64,000 nucleotides of DNA. Source: CAYLHS01 sp964383535 (GTDB lineage Bacteria > Actinomycetota > Acidimicrobiia > Spongiisociales > UBA4744). Numbering within the stretch: position 1 is the first letter of the stretch; the number at the start of each line of letters is the position of its first letter. Location of the stretch: contig CAYLHS010000002.1 of NCBI GenBank assembly GCA_964383535.1, positions 6,022 through 70,021 of the forward strand, read 5' to 3'. The translations under genes and the position numbers were made by a program. Of this stretch, positions 9,306 to 18,163 are shown piece after piece. Below the pieces are notes generated by a model that saw only the letters and a program-made list of their open reading frames with translations, was not told where the DNA came from and made no database searches.

Positions 9306-10442
9306 CTACAAGCTGGTGATGGTCTCCCGAATGAGGAAGTCGACGACCGCCTCGAGCGCCTGCTGCTCGTCGGCGCCATCGGCAAGCGCGGCGTCGTAGG
9401 TCGCCACTTGCCGGTCGGCACTGGTGCCACGCACCAGAATCTCGGGCACCGCATGGAGTTCCGTGAGGCACCCGAGTTCGGCAGCGTCTTCTTCCAGCTC
9501 GTCGATGAGCTCGTCGACGAGGCCCTGAATCGAAACCAGTGCCCCCTGCCCGAAGTCCATGAGTGGGGCGTGGATGCCATAGCGCTGCGCCCTCCACATG
9601 TTCTCCTCGATGAGCATCCTCGCGTAGGTTCGCCACCGCTTGTTCTCGGAGCGGAGACGGAACAGCATGTGCATGAGCGACACGGTGAGCGCGGCCAGAG
9701 CGACCCCATCGTCAAGCCGGGTACAGATGTCGGTGACCCGCATCTCCAGCGTCGGGTAGCGGGCGCTCGGCCGAATATCCCACCAGAGCTTCGTCGCATC
9801 CTCGATCAGTCCGGCATCGACCAGCACGTCCACGTGCCGCTGATACTCCCCCCAGCTGGTGAACTGAACTGGTGTGCCGGTGCGCGGGAGCGACTTGAAC
9901 ACCGATGACCGGTAGCTCTTCAGACCCGTGTGTTGTCCGTGCCAGAACGGCGACGACGTACTCAAAGCGAGAAGGTGAGGCAGGAAGTAGGCGAACTGGT
10001 TCATGAGGTCGATTCGCATGTCGTCGTCGTCGATGCCCACATGCACGTGCATCCCCGAGATCACGAGCCGTCTCGCCACCGTTTCGAGTTCGCGAAGCAA
10101 CACCTGATAGCGGGTCTTCTCCGTGACGAGCTGCTCGCCCCAGCGCGCGAACGGATGGGTCGATGCAGCGATCGGAGCAAATCCGTACCGCCCGGAGACC
10201 TCGGAGACCACCCGTCGGAGCCGGGCGAGGTCGGCCCTGGCTTCGCCAATGGTATGGGAGATGCGGGTGCCGACTTCGATCTGGCCCCGAAGGAACTCCG
10301 GACTCACCTGCCCTTCGAGCTGCCGGCTGCATTCGGACATGAGCTCCGCCGGTGGATCCTTGACGAGATCCCTCGTCGCGAGATCGACGAGCATGTACTC
10401 TTCCTCGATTCCGACGGTGAAGCTCGGACGTGGAACCGGCAC
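9306..10442 (-). CDS. ybdK: YbdK-type carboxylate-amine ligase (glutamate-cysteine ligase family 2)
   Basis: 378 aa. N-terminal FTVGIEEEYMLVD carries the GCS2 GxEEE signature, and SGMHVHVGI and PFWHG are further family motifs. E. coli YbdK has weak gamma-glutamylcysteine ligase activity, and actinobacterial relatives include mycothiol-era homologues of uncertain role, so the physiological substrate is open. The GTG start follows GGAGGGAGCGATC. It is convergent with maeB. Confidence 0.85.
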   Translation of the reverse strand: MPVPRPSFTVGIEEEYMLVDLATRDLVKDPPAELMSECSRQLEGQVSPEFLRGQIEVGTRISHTIGEARADLARLRRVVSEVSGRYGFAPIAASTHPFARWGEQLVTEKTRYQVLLRELETVARRLVISGMHVHVGIDDDDMRIDLMNQFAYFLPHLLALSTSSPFWHGQHTGLKSYRSSVFKSLPRTGTPVQFTSWGEYQRHVDVLVDAGLIEDATKLWWDIRPSARYPTLEMRVTDICTRLDDGVALAALTVSLMHMLFRLRSENKRWRTYARMLIEENMWRAQRYGIHAPLMDFGQGALVSIQGLVDELIDELEEDAAELGCLTELHAVPEILVRGTSADRQVATYDAALADGADEQQALEAVVDFLIRETITSL

Positions 10443-10499
10443 GATCGCTCCCTCCTCCGCCTCACCATATCAGCGACGGACCGACTGAGGACGAGCGAA

Positions 10500-10952
10500 T
10501 CAGGGGCTCGTGACGAACACGCTCATGTCGTGACAAGTGATGATGTCCTCGGGGAAGTCGGGGAATTGCTGCTCCAACGAATCGCGGACCTCCGACTCAC
10601 TCGTTGCCGGGCCCTCCCATCCGATGTGGAATACGTAGCCGGGCTCCTGGACGAACAGCATGGTCCCGAGGTCGTTGCTGAACCGAACGGTGATCAAGTC
10701 GTACCCGCCCTGCCTCGCGAGTTGAAGCAGATCCGCGTCGAACTCCGTGCCGACGACCTCGGGCTTCTCCTCCTGGAGGTAGGTGTAGACCTTGCTGATC
10801 TCGAAGACGGCGTCATCCGAACTCGGAATGATGTACGCCACGTTCTCGCAGCCCGCCATGGTCGTTGCAGTGGGCAGCGTGGTTGTGGCGGCACCGCCTC
10901 CGCACGCGGAAAGCAACAAGAGCGAGGCAATGAGCATGGCCAGGTATCGCAT
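10500..10952 (-). CDS. Small predicted lipoprotein of unknown function
   Basis: 150 aa. The start is placed at the ATG that gives a clean lipoprotein signal (LIASLLLLSAC lipobox); the same frame is open upstream but is basic and low-complexity, and so unlikely to be coding. After a short Thr-rich linker the mature part is acidic and contains two further Cys that could pair. I recognise no domain. Probably a surface-anchored protein. Confidence 0.7.
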   Translation of the reverse strand: MRYLAMLIASLLLLSACGGGAATTTLPTATTMAGCENVAYIIPSSDDAVFEISKVYTYLQEEKPEVVGTEFDADLLQLARQGGYDLITVRFSNDLGTMLFVQEPGYVFHIGWEGPATSESEVRDSLEQQFPDFPEDIITCHDMSVFVTSP

Positions 10953-11007
10953 GAGGCGATCATGATGCCAGGCTGAAGAACCTACCCCAAGCGATAGACT
11001 CCCCCCG

Positions 11008-11526
11008 ATGCTCCTCGGTGCACTCCTCATCTTCTGTCTCCGGCTGGTCGACGTCTCCATCGGCGCCGTCCGCATCGTCATGATCGTGCGAGGCGAACGC
11101 TGGATCGCCGGTCTCCTCGGCTTCTTCGAGTCCCTCACCTGGGTCATCGCCGCAGGGCTGGTCTTTTCGAATCTGCACTCACCTGTTCGCATGGTCGCCT
11201 ACGCGGCCGGGTTCGGCGCAGGAACCATCTTGGGTTCGACACTGGAACGCGTGCTGAAACTCGGAAAGACCGTCCTGCGAGTCATCACGCCGACCGATAC
11301 CCCCGAGGTCGCGCCATCACTCCGTCAGGCGGGTTTCGGGGTGACAGTAGTCAACGCTGAAGGCAAGCAAGGGGAAGTTCGACTCGCCTTCACGGTGATT
11401 CCCCGAAAGCGAGCCGCCGAGGCGCTGCAGATCGTCTCTCGAGTCAACCCGGAGGCGTTCCTCACGCTGGAAGACGTAACGCAGCCCGAACTGCAGGCAC
11501 ACAGATCGTCACGCCTCAGGAAGTGA
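11008..11526 (+). CDS. UPF0316 / DUF2179-type membrane protein
   Basis: 172 aa. Three N-terminal membrane helices, including RLVDVSIGAVRIVMIVRG, are followed by a soluble ~90-residue C-terminal domain with the DUF2179 pattern (L...GFGVTVV.A.G..GEV.L.F.VI.RK). Family function is unknown. TAGACT (10995-11000) lies 7 nt before the ATG, which suggests leaderless expression. It is convergent with the TauE gene, with only a 3-nt gap. Confidence 0.85.
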   Translation: MLLGALLIFCLRLVDVSIGAVRIVMIVRGERWIAGLLGFFESLTWVIAAGLVFSNLHSPVRMVAYAAGFGAGTILGSTLERVLKLGKTVLRVITPTDTPEVAPSLRQAGFGVTVVNAEGKQGEVRLAFTVIPRKRAAEALQIVSRVNPEAFLTLEDVTQPELQAHRSSRLRK

Positions 11527-11529
11527 CGG

Positions 11530-12264
11530 TCACAGCAGCATCCGAAGGGCTGCAGCGACCGCGGCTACGACCAGCACCCAACGGATCCACCCCGCACCTT
11601 TCTTGATGGCCAGCCGGGACGCAACGAAGGCTCCGGTCATGTTGCCGACACCGAGGATCAGCCCGGCTCGAAGGTCAACCTGTGAAGCGGTCGCGAAGAA
11701 GAAGAGCGTCACCGGCGTGTAGGCGAGGATGATCACGACCTTCGCCGCGTTCCCCTTCACCAGTCCGAGGCCGCTACCGAGCACCAACCCGGCCAGCAGC
11801 AGGAACCCGACGCCTGCCTGGACGAAACCGCCATACAGCCCGATGCCGAAGAACGAGATGCTTCGCCACGGCTCCTTCAGTCGAGGTTCCCCCTCTCTCA
11901 TCCAGCGTGAGGGTCCGACGAGCACGGACAACGCGACCAGCACGATCACCAGTCCGAAGATCCGCTTCATGACGTCCGCCGGAATCTGTGTTGCCACCCA
12001 TGCACCACAGGCTGCACCCACGATGGTCGGCAGCACGACCGCTTTCACGAGCCGCCATGGCACTTTGCCACCTCGATGGAACGAGATGGACCCGACGATG
12101 TTTTGCATCAGGATGGCGATGCGATTCGTCCCGTTCGCGACGCTGGCGCCCACCACCTCGACGAGAACCGGCAGCGAAATGACGGATCCTCCGCCGGCGA
12201 CCGTGTTCACGAAGCCTGCGATGATGCCGGTGGCAAGCAGAAGGAGGACAGTTGGGGCCGGCAC
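11530..12264 (-). CDS. TauE/SafE family membrane transporter
   Basis: 244 aa, with about seven or eight hydrophobic segments and the family's typical N-terminal GIIAGFVNTVAGGGS and central GLYGGFVQAGVGFLL repeats. Members export sulfite, sulfoacetate or related anions, but many are uncharacterised. The GTG start lies 7 nt after TACCAT (12277-12272), another leaderless arrangement. Confidence 0.88.
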   Translation of the reverse strand: MPAPTVLLLLATGIIAGFVNTVAGGGSVISLPVLVEVVGASVANGTNRIAILMQNIVGSISFHRGGKVPWRLVKAVVLPTIVGAACGAWVATQIPADVMKRIFGLVIVLVALSVLVGPSRWMREGEPRLKEPWRSISFFGIGLYGGFVQAGVGFLLLAGLVLGSGLGLVKGNAAKVVIILAYTPVTLFFFATASQVDLRAGLILGVGNMTGAFVASRLAIKKGAGWIRWVLVVAAVAAALRMLL

Positions 12265-12406
12265 GTGCGGGATGGTACAGGGTTTGAGAATCCCCTAAGA
12301 ATCTCTGCAGAGTGCCGTGAGAATCACCTCGAACAGGGTCTCACATCGCTGCGGCACCATACCATTTCCCCATGGGAGCCTCGACAACACTCGACACGGA
12401 GACCCA

Positions 12407-13492
12407 ATGAAACGACTAGCCATCGCAACCGCACTCCTGCTGGCAACTGCGGGATGCACCCTGAACACCTCAACCACCCCCGATACGACGACGACCGGGG
12501 CCACGGTCGTCTCGGCAGTGCCGACGACCTCGACCACACCCTCGACTTCCGCCGTGTATGGGCTGTTCGACATCTCGCCACTCGTGCGTACCGCAGAATC
12601 CGGAGTCGTTGCCGTCACTCAGGACCAGGTCATCACCGACTTCCTCGGGAACTCGCAGGAGTTGCCGGCTGGCGCGGGAACAGGTGTCGTCATCGACGGA
12701 CAAGGGCACATCCTGACCAACTACCACGTCATACAGAACGCGTCGAAAGTGACCGTCACGGCCCACGACGGCAAGGCCCGTCCAGCGACGGTTGTCTCCT
12801 CTGCTCCTCTCCAGGACCTCGCGGTCCTCGAAGTGTCGGACACGACGGATCTCGCCCCCCTTCCCCTCGGTGACTCCGACTCGATCGAAGTCGGAGACCC
12901 TGCTATCGCCATCGGCAACGCGCTCGCCCTGAACGCCTCGGAACCGACCGTGTCGCTTGGCATCATCTCTGCGCTCCACAGGCAGATCCAGACGGAACTC
13001 GGGACCGTTGAGGACGCGATCCAAACCGACGCAGCGATCAACCCCGGCAACTCCGGTGGTCCTCTGCTGAACGCCGCCGGCCAAGTCATCGGCATCAACA
13101 CGGCGATCGCCGGCAATGCGCAGAACGTGGGCTTCGCCATTCCCATCAACAACGCAAAGCGCGTGCTGAACCGCTTCGAGCGTGGTGTGGGTCAGCCCTA
13201 CCTCGGTGTCGCGGTCGCCGACAACTCCCAAGCGGCGGCCGAGCAGCTCAACCTGTCGATCGACACCGGAGCCCTACTGACCCAGATCTATCCAGGAAGC
13301 GCAGCCGACCAGGCAGGGCTGCAGCAGTACGACGTGGTCGTGACATTCAACGGGATCGACATCGCCAACGCATCCGACCTGGTCAACGCGATCAACGACA
13401 CCGACCCCGGTCAACAAGTCCAGCTCGAGTATGTGCGAGGTGATGCTCACGAGACCGCGACCATCACCGTCGACGAACGCCCGTCTGCGTGA
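12407..13492 (+). CDS. HtrA/DegP-like serine protease, lipoprotein-anchored
   Basis: 361 aa. The signal peptide ends in the lipobox LLATAGC, then a Thr/Ser/Pro-rich linker (to about residue 48), a trypsin-like domain and one PDZ domain (~265-361). The catalytic triad is His107 (NYHVI), Asp137 (QDLAVLEV) and Ser216 (NPGNSGGP). Acts outside the membrane on misfolded or regulatory proteins. The ATG at 12407 is chosen because it begins the signal peptide; the frame is open further upstream. A long bidirectional terminator follows. Confidence 0.92.
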   Translation: MKRLAIATALLLATAGCTLNTSTTPDTTTTGATVVSAVPTTSTTPSTSAVYGLFDISPLVRTAESGVVAVTQDQVITDFLGNSQELPAGAGTGVVIDGQGHILTNYHVIQNASKVTVTAHDGKARPATVVSSAPLQDLAVLEVSDTTDLAPLPLGDSDSIEVGDPAIAIGNALALNASEPTVSLGIISALHRQIQTELGTVEDAIQTDAAINPGNSGGPLLNAAGQVIGINTAIAGNAQNVGFAIPINNAKRVLNRFERGVGQPYLGVAVADNSQAAAEQLNLSIDTGALLTQIYPGSAADQAGLQQYDVVVTFNGIDIANASDLVNAINDTDPGQQVQLEYVRGDAHETATITVDERPSA

Positions 13493-13496
13493 TTCC

Positions 13497-13540
13497 GAGA
13501 CTGACCTGCCACCGTATCCCCTCCCCGGCAGGTCAGTCTC
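13497..13540. terminator. Bidirectional terminator between htrA-like gene and clc
   Basis: GAGACTGACCTGCC (13497-13510) and GGCAGGTCAGTCTC (13527-13540) form a perfect 14-bp stem around a 16-nt loop, at the junction of two convergent genes. The 3' arm includes the last codons and stop of the ClC gene. Confidence 0.75.
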
Positions 13541-15524
13541 GCGCCCCTTCCTCGCCGGTAGGTCTGAGACGGTGCAGAAGGCGTTCCCTCATCCGCTCAT
13601 CGCCGAAACAGGTGATCCTGTCGCCCGCCCGTATGACCGTGCCCCCCTGTGCCACCAATACCTCGCCTTCGCGAACCACCGAGACGGCGAGGCACCCCTC
13701 CGGCCATGGCACCTCCTTCACTTGCCTGCCGACGGCCATCGAACGCTCCGGAACGACGAAGTCGAAGAAGTGACTGCCAACCCTGGTCTTGAGCCGGTAG
13801 TGCTCGCGCTCGGCGGCCTGCCGGAGAGCGGCACCCCTGGCCCGGTGATAGGCGTTCACGGCGTCTTCCCGACGGAACATCCCTACCAGATGCCGTGCAT
13901 CCTCATCATCGACAACGGGGATCCTCCCGACACCCAGCGCCGCCATTCGCTCGAGCGCTTCCGATGCGGCCGTTGATGGGGTCACGGTGACGGGTTTCGG
14001 CGTCATGGCGTCCTGGACCAGCACCTGGTCGGACGGACCACCGGCGCGAACAACGTCGGCCACCGTCACCACTCCCACGAGATGCTCATCGGCGTCGACG
14101 ACCGGCAGCCCATGGTGCCGTTCTCTGTCGAACATCCCTTGGAGCTCGCCGAGGGTCGTGTGCGCGACGACCGCCATGGAGTCGACCGTCATTGCGTCCC
14201 CGACCCGAACGGTGTCCAGTAGATCGATCTCGCCACCCCTGGTCACTCGGATCCCCATCCGGGTCAGCGGCTTCGTGTAGGCGCTGTCCGGATACAGGCG
14301 CGGCGCAACGAGCATCGCAACGGCGGCCGCAACCATCAGCGGCAGCACGAGCCCGTAGTCACCGGTCACCTCGAACACGATGAGGATCGCCGTCAAGGGG
14401 GCGCGGGCGACGGCGGTGAACGCGGCCGCCATTCCCACCAGCGCGAAGGCCTCGGGGTGAAGCACCGAGACGTGCCACACACTCCCGAGCACGTGGGCGA
14501 AGCCGGAACCGATGGTCGCACCGATGAAGAGGCTCGGCATGAAGATGCCACCTGAACCTCGAGCACCGAACGTGGCGCCGGTTGCGATCGGCTTGACCAA
14601 GGCAAGGACCAGGAGGAACCACCAGACGAGACCCGACTCGCCGTTGAGGAGCCCACCGATGAACGACTGGCCGGTGCCGGCGATCTCAGGGAAGAACGTG
14701 ACCGGAATCGCAACGGCGAACGACACGAGCAGTGGGCGACGCCACCCTCTCAGCACGTCGGGCTTGTCCTCCCAGAAGTCGAGGGACCACAGCAGCACCA
14801 AACCGCCGGCGACGCACAGCAACCCGAGGACGGCATAGGCGAGAAGTTCGGTGGGGTGTCCGATCGAGTGTGCGGCCACACTGAAGGTGAGTCCCTCTCC
14901 CAGGATGCTGTGGGAAACGACGGCACCGGCGACCGTCGCCACCACGACCGTGTGAAGGTGTCTCACCGAGAAGCTGCCGAGGATCACTTCCATCGCGAAG
15001 AACATCCCCGCGATCGGGGCGTTGAACGTCGCGGCAATTCCCGCGCCCGCCCCCGCGGCAACGAGACCGATCACGCCGCCTTCTGGAAGCTGGAGTCGCT
15101 TTCCGACGAACGATCCGAGTCCAGCGCCGATCTGCGCAATGGGGCCTTCACGACCGGCGCTTCCGCCTGCACCAATCGTGATCGCGGATGCGATGACCTT
15201 CAAGGGACCGACGAGCCACCGGATGGCACCACCAGACACCGTGATCGCAGCCAGGATCTGCGGAACGCCGTGACCAGCCGCTTCGGGAGCGAACGTCTTC
15301 GTGAGCCACCACGAAGCCATCAGCGCGGCCGGTATCACCACGAGTGGAACCAGATGCGGTATCTGAACGATGCCGTCGAGGCGCCTGACCAGCTCCGCCA
15401 GTGAGTCGATCGCCTCGATCAGAAGGACCGCTCCAAGCCCGGCGCCGGCCCCGACGAAACCGGCGACGACCATCATCGCAGTCACATTCCCAGGACGAAC
15501 AAACCGGCGACGCAACGTTGTCAC
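13533..15524 (-). CDS. ClC-family chloride channel/antiporter with CBS pair and RCK-C domain
   Basis: 663 aa. The membrane ClC core has the filter motifs GGSAGREGPIAQIG and AATFNAPIAG. It is followed by two CBS domains (about residues 440-560), which usually bind adenine nucleotides, and a C-terminal TrkA-C/RCK-C-like domain (~585-655). The cytoplasmic additions suggest ligand gating. GTG start 8 nt after TACGCT (15538-15533), the same box that drives the two amino-acid leader peptides. The second ClC gene at 18.2 kb lacks these domains. Confidence 0.92.
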   Translation of the reverse strand: MTTLRRRFVRPGNVTAMMVVAGFVGAGAGLGAVLLIEAIDSLAELVRRLDGIVQIPHLVPLVVIPAALMASWWLTKTFAPEAAGHGVPQILAAITVSGGAIRWLVGPLKVIASAITIGAGGSAGREGPIAQIGAGLGSFVGKRLQLPEGGVIGLVAAGAGAGIAATFNAPIAGMFFAMEVILGSFSVRHLHTVVVATVAGAVVSHSILGEGLTFSVAAHSIGHPTELLAYAVLGLLCVAGGLVLLWSLDFWEDKPDVLRGWRRPLLVSFAVAIPVTFFPEIAGTGQSFIGGLLNGESGLVWWFLLVLALVKPIATGATFGARGSGGIFMPSLFIGATIGSGFAHVLGSVWHVSVLHPEAFALVGMAAAFTAVARAPLTAILIVFEVTGDYGLVLPLMVAAAVAMLVAPRLYPDSAYTKPLTRMGIRVTRGGEIDLLDTVRVGDAMTVDSMAVVAHTTLGELQGMFDRERHHGLPVVDADEHLVGVVTVADVVRAGGPSDQVLVQDAMTPKPVTVTPSTAASEALERMAALGVGRIPVVDDEDARHLVGMFRREDAVNAYHRARGAALRQAAEREHYRLKTRVGSHFFDFVVPERSMAVGRQVKEVPWPEGCLAVSVVREGEVLVAQGGTVIRAGDRITCFGDERMRERLLHRLRPTGEEGARD

Positions 15525-15590
15525 AATCGATCAGCGTAGGCCATCTCGCCCTCGGTCTCGCGCCTTCGGCCATCCCGGTAGTGTCAACTC

Positions 15591-16088
15591 GTGGAGCATC
15601 CGTACGTTCGACTCGCCCGGGACACCCTGCGTCACTATCTGACGACGGGGAACCTGCCGGTCCTCAAGGGGTCGTCGCCGCCGGGAGGTGTCTTCGTCTC
15701 CTTGCACGACACCAACGGCCTTCGTGGGTGCATAGGAAGCATCAGCGGCGACTCGGACTCCCTCGAGACGGAGGTCGCCCGGCAGGCGGTCAACGCCGCT
15801 GTTCATGACCCACGTTTCCCTCCGCTGCGGGCCTCCGAAGTCGACGAACTCGACATCACCGTGTACCTCCTCGGCCCGCCGGAGGAAGTGAATACTCTCG
15901 CCTTCCTCGACCCTGCCCACTACGGACTGATCGTGGAGGGAAGGAGGGGACGTCGCGGGCTGCTCTTGCCGGCCATCCCAGGGATAGAGACGCCCGAAGC
16001 ACAGGTCGACATCGCCAAGCGGAAGGCACACATCGGCGCAGAGGAGCCCGTCCGTCTCCTCCGATTCGAAGCCACGATCCTGCACTGA
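15591..16088 (+). CDS. AMMECR1-domain protein (AmmeMemoRadiSam system protein A type)
   Basis: 165 aa, a single AMMECR1 domain with the invariant LRGCIGS hexamer and downstream IT.YLL.P. The family is often encoded with a Memo-like dioxygenase and a radical-SAM enzyme, but neither partner is beside it here. Biochemical function is not established. The GTG start lies 6 nt after TAGTGT (15579-15584). Confidence 0.88.
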   Translation: MEHPYVRLARDTLRHYLTTGNLPVLKGSSPPGGVFVSLHDTNGLRGCIGSISGDSDSLETEVARQAVNAAVHDPRFPPLRASEVDELDITVYLLGPPEEVNTLAFLDPAHYGLIVEGRRGRRGLLLPAIPGIETPEAQVDIAKRKAHIGAEEPVRLLRFEATILH

Positions 16089-16106
16089 GGCGAGTTGACG
16101 CTCGCC
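16089..16106. terminator. Short hairpin after the AMMECR1 gene
   Basis: GGCGAG-TTGACG-CTCGCC directly follows the stop codon. A solo GTACCTCGTATGG repeat motif (16107-16119) comes straight after it, as at other family-B sites. No T-run, so modest support. Confidence 0.4.
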
Positions 16107-16476
16107 GTACCTCGTATGGACAGCGGCAATGGGACCGCGGGGCGATCCGACGGGTTTCCTCGCAGAGCGACACGGAGCAGGAACGGACACGGAAGACGGT
16201 CGAAGGCTCGCGAAACAGGCCTCACCCTTCTGTCGCGTTCGAGGGGACGGGCGGCGGTAGTGCCACGAGTGCTCTTGCCCAAACCGTGGACGCGGATCAC
16301 AGCCGGGGTTCCGACCGCTCGCTGCGTTCGCCGGCGACCGAGACAGGGCGCTCGAAGCAGCGACCCCGATTTCCGGTACCGACGACCGCAGTCCTCTTGG
16401 AGGCGCAACCCGGGATTGGTTCTTGACGTGACCGCGAAGAGCGCGTAAACATCTCTATGAGCGCGCAAGGGACACC
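16107..16476. other. 370-bp region without a credible gene
   Basis: Open frames here on either strand are Arg-rich and low-complexity and do not resemble proteins. It holds the solo family-B motif at its left end and a promoter near its right end: TTGACG (16423-16428), 17-nt spacer, TAAACA (16446-16451). That promoter probably serves the gene at 16477. Otherwise I see nothing. Confidence 0.5.
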
Positions 16477-17130
16477 ATGATACGAATAAGCGGGATCGTC
16501 CGCCTCCCAGATGATCTCGACTCGGGCATCACCGCAGTCGTTCAGATCGTGAACGATCAGCTCCGCCTCCGAACAGGTCGAACCGACCTCGGGAGTTGGC
16601 CGATTGCCGATGTCGACATCAACCGCGTCTCTCCGCAAGAGTTCCAGCTCGTCATCGGTGATGACGTGATCAACTTCCAGCCGACCAACCCGGACTTCTT
16701 CGCGTCACTCCAGTTCGTCGAGGCCGCCCACCAAACGACCGGAGTGAAGAAGCGAAAGAAGCAGCGCGCGGCCCGAGCTCCTGGGGACACACGTCCGCCA
16801 CGGCCTGAGGAAGCTGCATCGCCGATCCCGCCCGAACCTCCGCCACCCGCCGACGAGACCATCGAACTGGACCTTACGGAGGAGAAGGTCGCGGCCCCAA
16901 CCCGACCGCGTCGACTCCTCACCAGAACGAAGAACCTCAGTGCGGCCACGCGCGATCAGCTCCGGCAAACCGGCATATGGCCCCTCGATCGGCTGAAGGC
17001 ATACGGTCCCGACGACTCGGTCGCGCCCGACCACATCCACACGTACGGAACATCCACCATCCAGGCGGGGCTCATCCGGCGGGTCTGTTCCGAGTGCGGT
17101 CACGTGTCGTTCCTCCCGAAGGAGAACTGA
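16477..17130 (+). CDS. Unrecognised protein with a C-terminal Cys pair
   Basis: 217 aa of unknown family. The N-terminal ~85 residues look like a compact beta-rich domain (alternating hydrophobics with GRTDLGSWPIADVDI). A basic and then Pro/Glu-rich disordered linker (~88-135) follows. The C-terminal ~80 residues end with VCSECGHVSF, half of a zinc-ribbon. The AAGGGA ribosome site and the upstream sigma-70-like promoter support it being real. No membrane segment. A regulatory or nucleic-acid-binding role is possible, but that is a guess. Confidence 0.65.
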   Translation: MIRISGIVRLPDDLDSGITAVVQIVNDQLRLRTGRTDLGSWPIADVDINRVSPQEFQLVIGDDVINFQPTNPDFFASLQFVEAAHQTTGVKKRKKQRAARAPGDTRPPRPEEAASPIPPEPPPPADETIELDLTEEKVAAPTRPRRLLTRTKNLSAATRDQLRQTGIWPLDRLKAYGPDDSVAPDHIHTYGTSTIQAGLIRRVCSECGHVSFLPKEN

Positions 17131-17150
17131 CCCCGCGGGTCGGCGCCTGG

Positions 17151-18101
17151 CTACTCCCTCCCCATCCCTCGCACGAACTCGGCGGCGATCGCAATGGCGC
17201 GAGCAGCTGCCGGATGGTCGGGCAGGATGGCAGGCCACACGTGGATCATGTCCGGCTCGATGTGGAGGGTGACCTGCGCTCCATCGGCGGTGGCCTTGTC
17301 CGCGAGACGAGTGGCGTCATCCAGGATCATCTCGCGACTACCGGCGAAGATCAACAGCGGGGGGATTCCGGCGAAGTCTCCATACATCGGCGAGGCAAGA
17401 GGATCGCGAGGGTTGTGGTCTCCGAGATATGCCGTGTTGGGTGAGGGTTCTCCCAGCGGGAGATAGTCGGTCGCCGCATTGGTGACGATGGACGCGGCCG
17501 TGTGCTCGAGGTCCGTGTATGGCGAGAACAGGACGGCCCCGGCCGGCAGGCGACGCCCCTCGTCTCGGAGGTGAAACATCAACGCGCACGCGAGACCTCC
17601 CCCGGCCGAGTCCCCTGCGACGACGACGGTGTGCGACTCCAATGCCTCGTAGACCGCCACGGCGTCATCGACCGCTGCGGGAAATCGGTGCTCGGGACCG
17701 AGCCGGTAGTCGGGAACGAACGTCTTCAGTCCCAGTGCCCACGTGAGACGGCACGCGAACTGGCGGTGGGTGGCCGGGCTCCCTCCGAGGTATGCGCCCC
17801 CGTGCAAGTACAGCAAGATCGAGTCGTCGTCGAAGCCAACCCTCGTGATCCACTCTCCCGGCACACCACCGACGTCGCCGGGCTCGACCCGCACGAGTGT
17901 CCGCAGCTCACGGGGCACGGGTGGGTCCAGACGGCGTTCGAGGACCCGCCGGTTCGGCCGACTCATCTCCAGAATCGTCCGGAGTGCGACAACCCGCAGC
18001 TCAACCGCCCACGACCAATCATCGACCAACGGTCCGCAGGCCAGTCGCCGCACGACGGCTCGTACCACAGACCAGGCGGTGAACACGAGGAGCTTCGCCA
18101 T
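17151..18101 (-). CDS. Alpha/beta-hydrolase, hormone-sensitive-lipase type esterase
   Basis: 316 aa. The oxyanion-hole motif is LYLHGGAYLGG, the nucleophile Ser is in VVAGDSAGGGLA, and the downstream Asp (REMILDDA) and His (DMIHVWP) complete the triad. HSL-type enzymes hydrolyse short-chain esters. The ATG at 18101 is chosen because TAGCAT (18114-18109) is 7 nt upstream; ATG 18110 and GTG 18119 are in-frame alternatives. The N-terminal hydrophobic stretch may be a membrane anchor. Confidence 0.85.
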   Translation of the reverse strand: MAKLLVFTAWSVVRAVVRRLACGPLVDDWSWAVELRVVALRTILEMSRPNRRVLERRLDPPVPRELRTLVRVEPGDVGGVPGEWITRVGFDDDSILLYLHGGAYLGGSPATHRQFACRLTWALGLKTFVPDYRLGPEHRFPAAVDDAVAVYEALESHTVVVAGDSAGGGLACALMFHLRDEGRRLPAGAVLFSPYTDLEHTAASIVTNAATDYLPLGEPSPNTAYLGDHNPRDPLASPMYGDFAGIPPLLIFAGSREMILDDATRLADKATADGAQVTLHIEPDMIHVWPAILPDHPAAARAIAIAAEFVRGMGRE

Positions 18102-18163
18102 GCCGCCCATGCTACGCACGACGTCCGCGCTACCGCCAGAGGACCGCCGTCACCGCGACTAAC

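Noticed and set aside
16095..16448. Plus-strand ORF between the AMMECR1 gene and 16477
   Set aside because: Arg/Ser-rich composition with no periodicity or motif; treated as non-coding.
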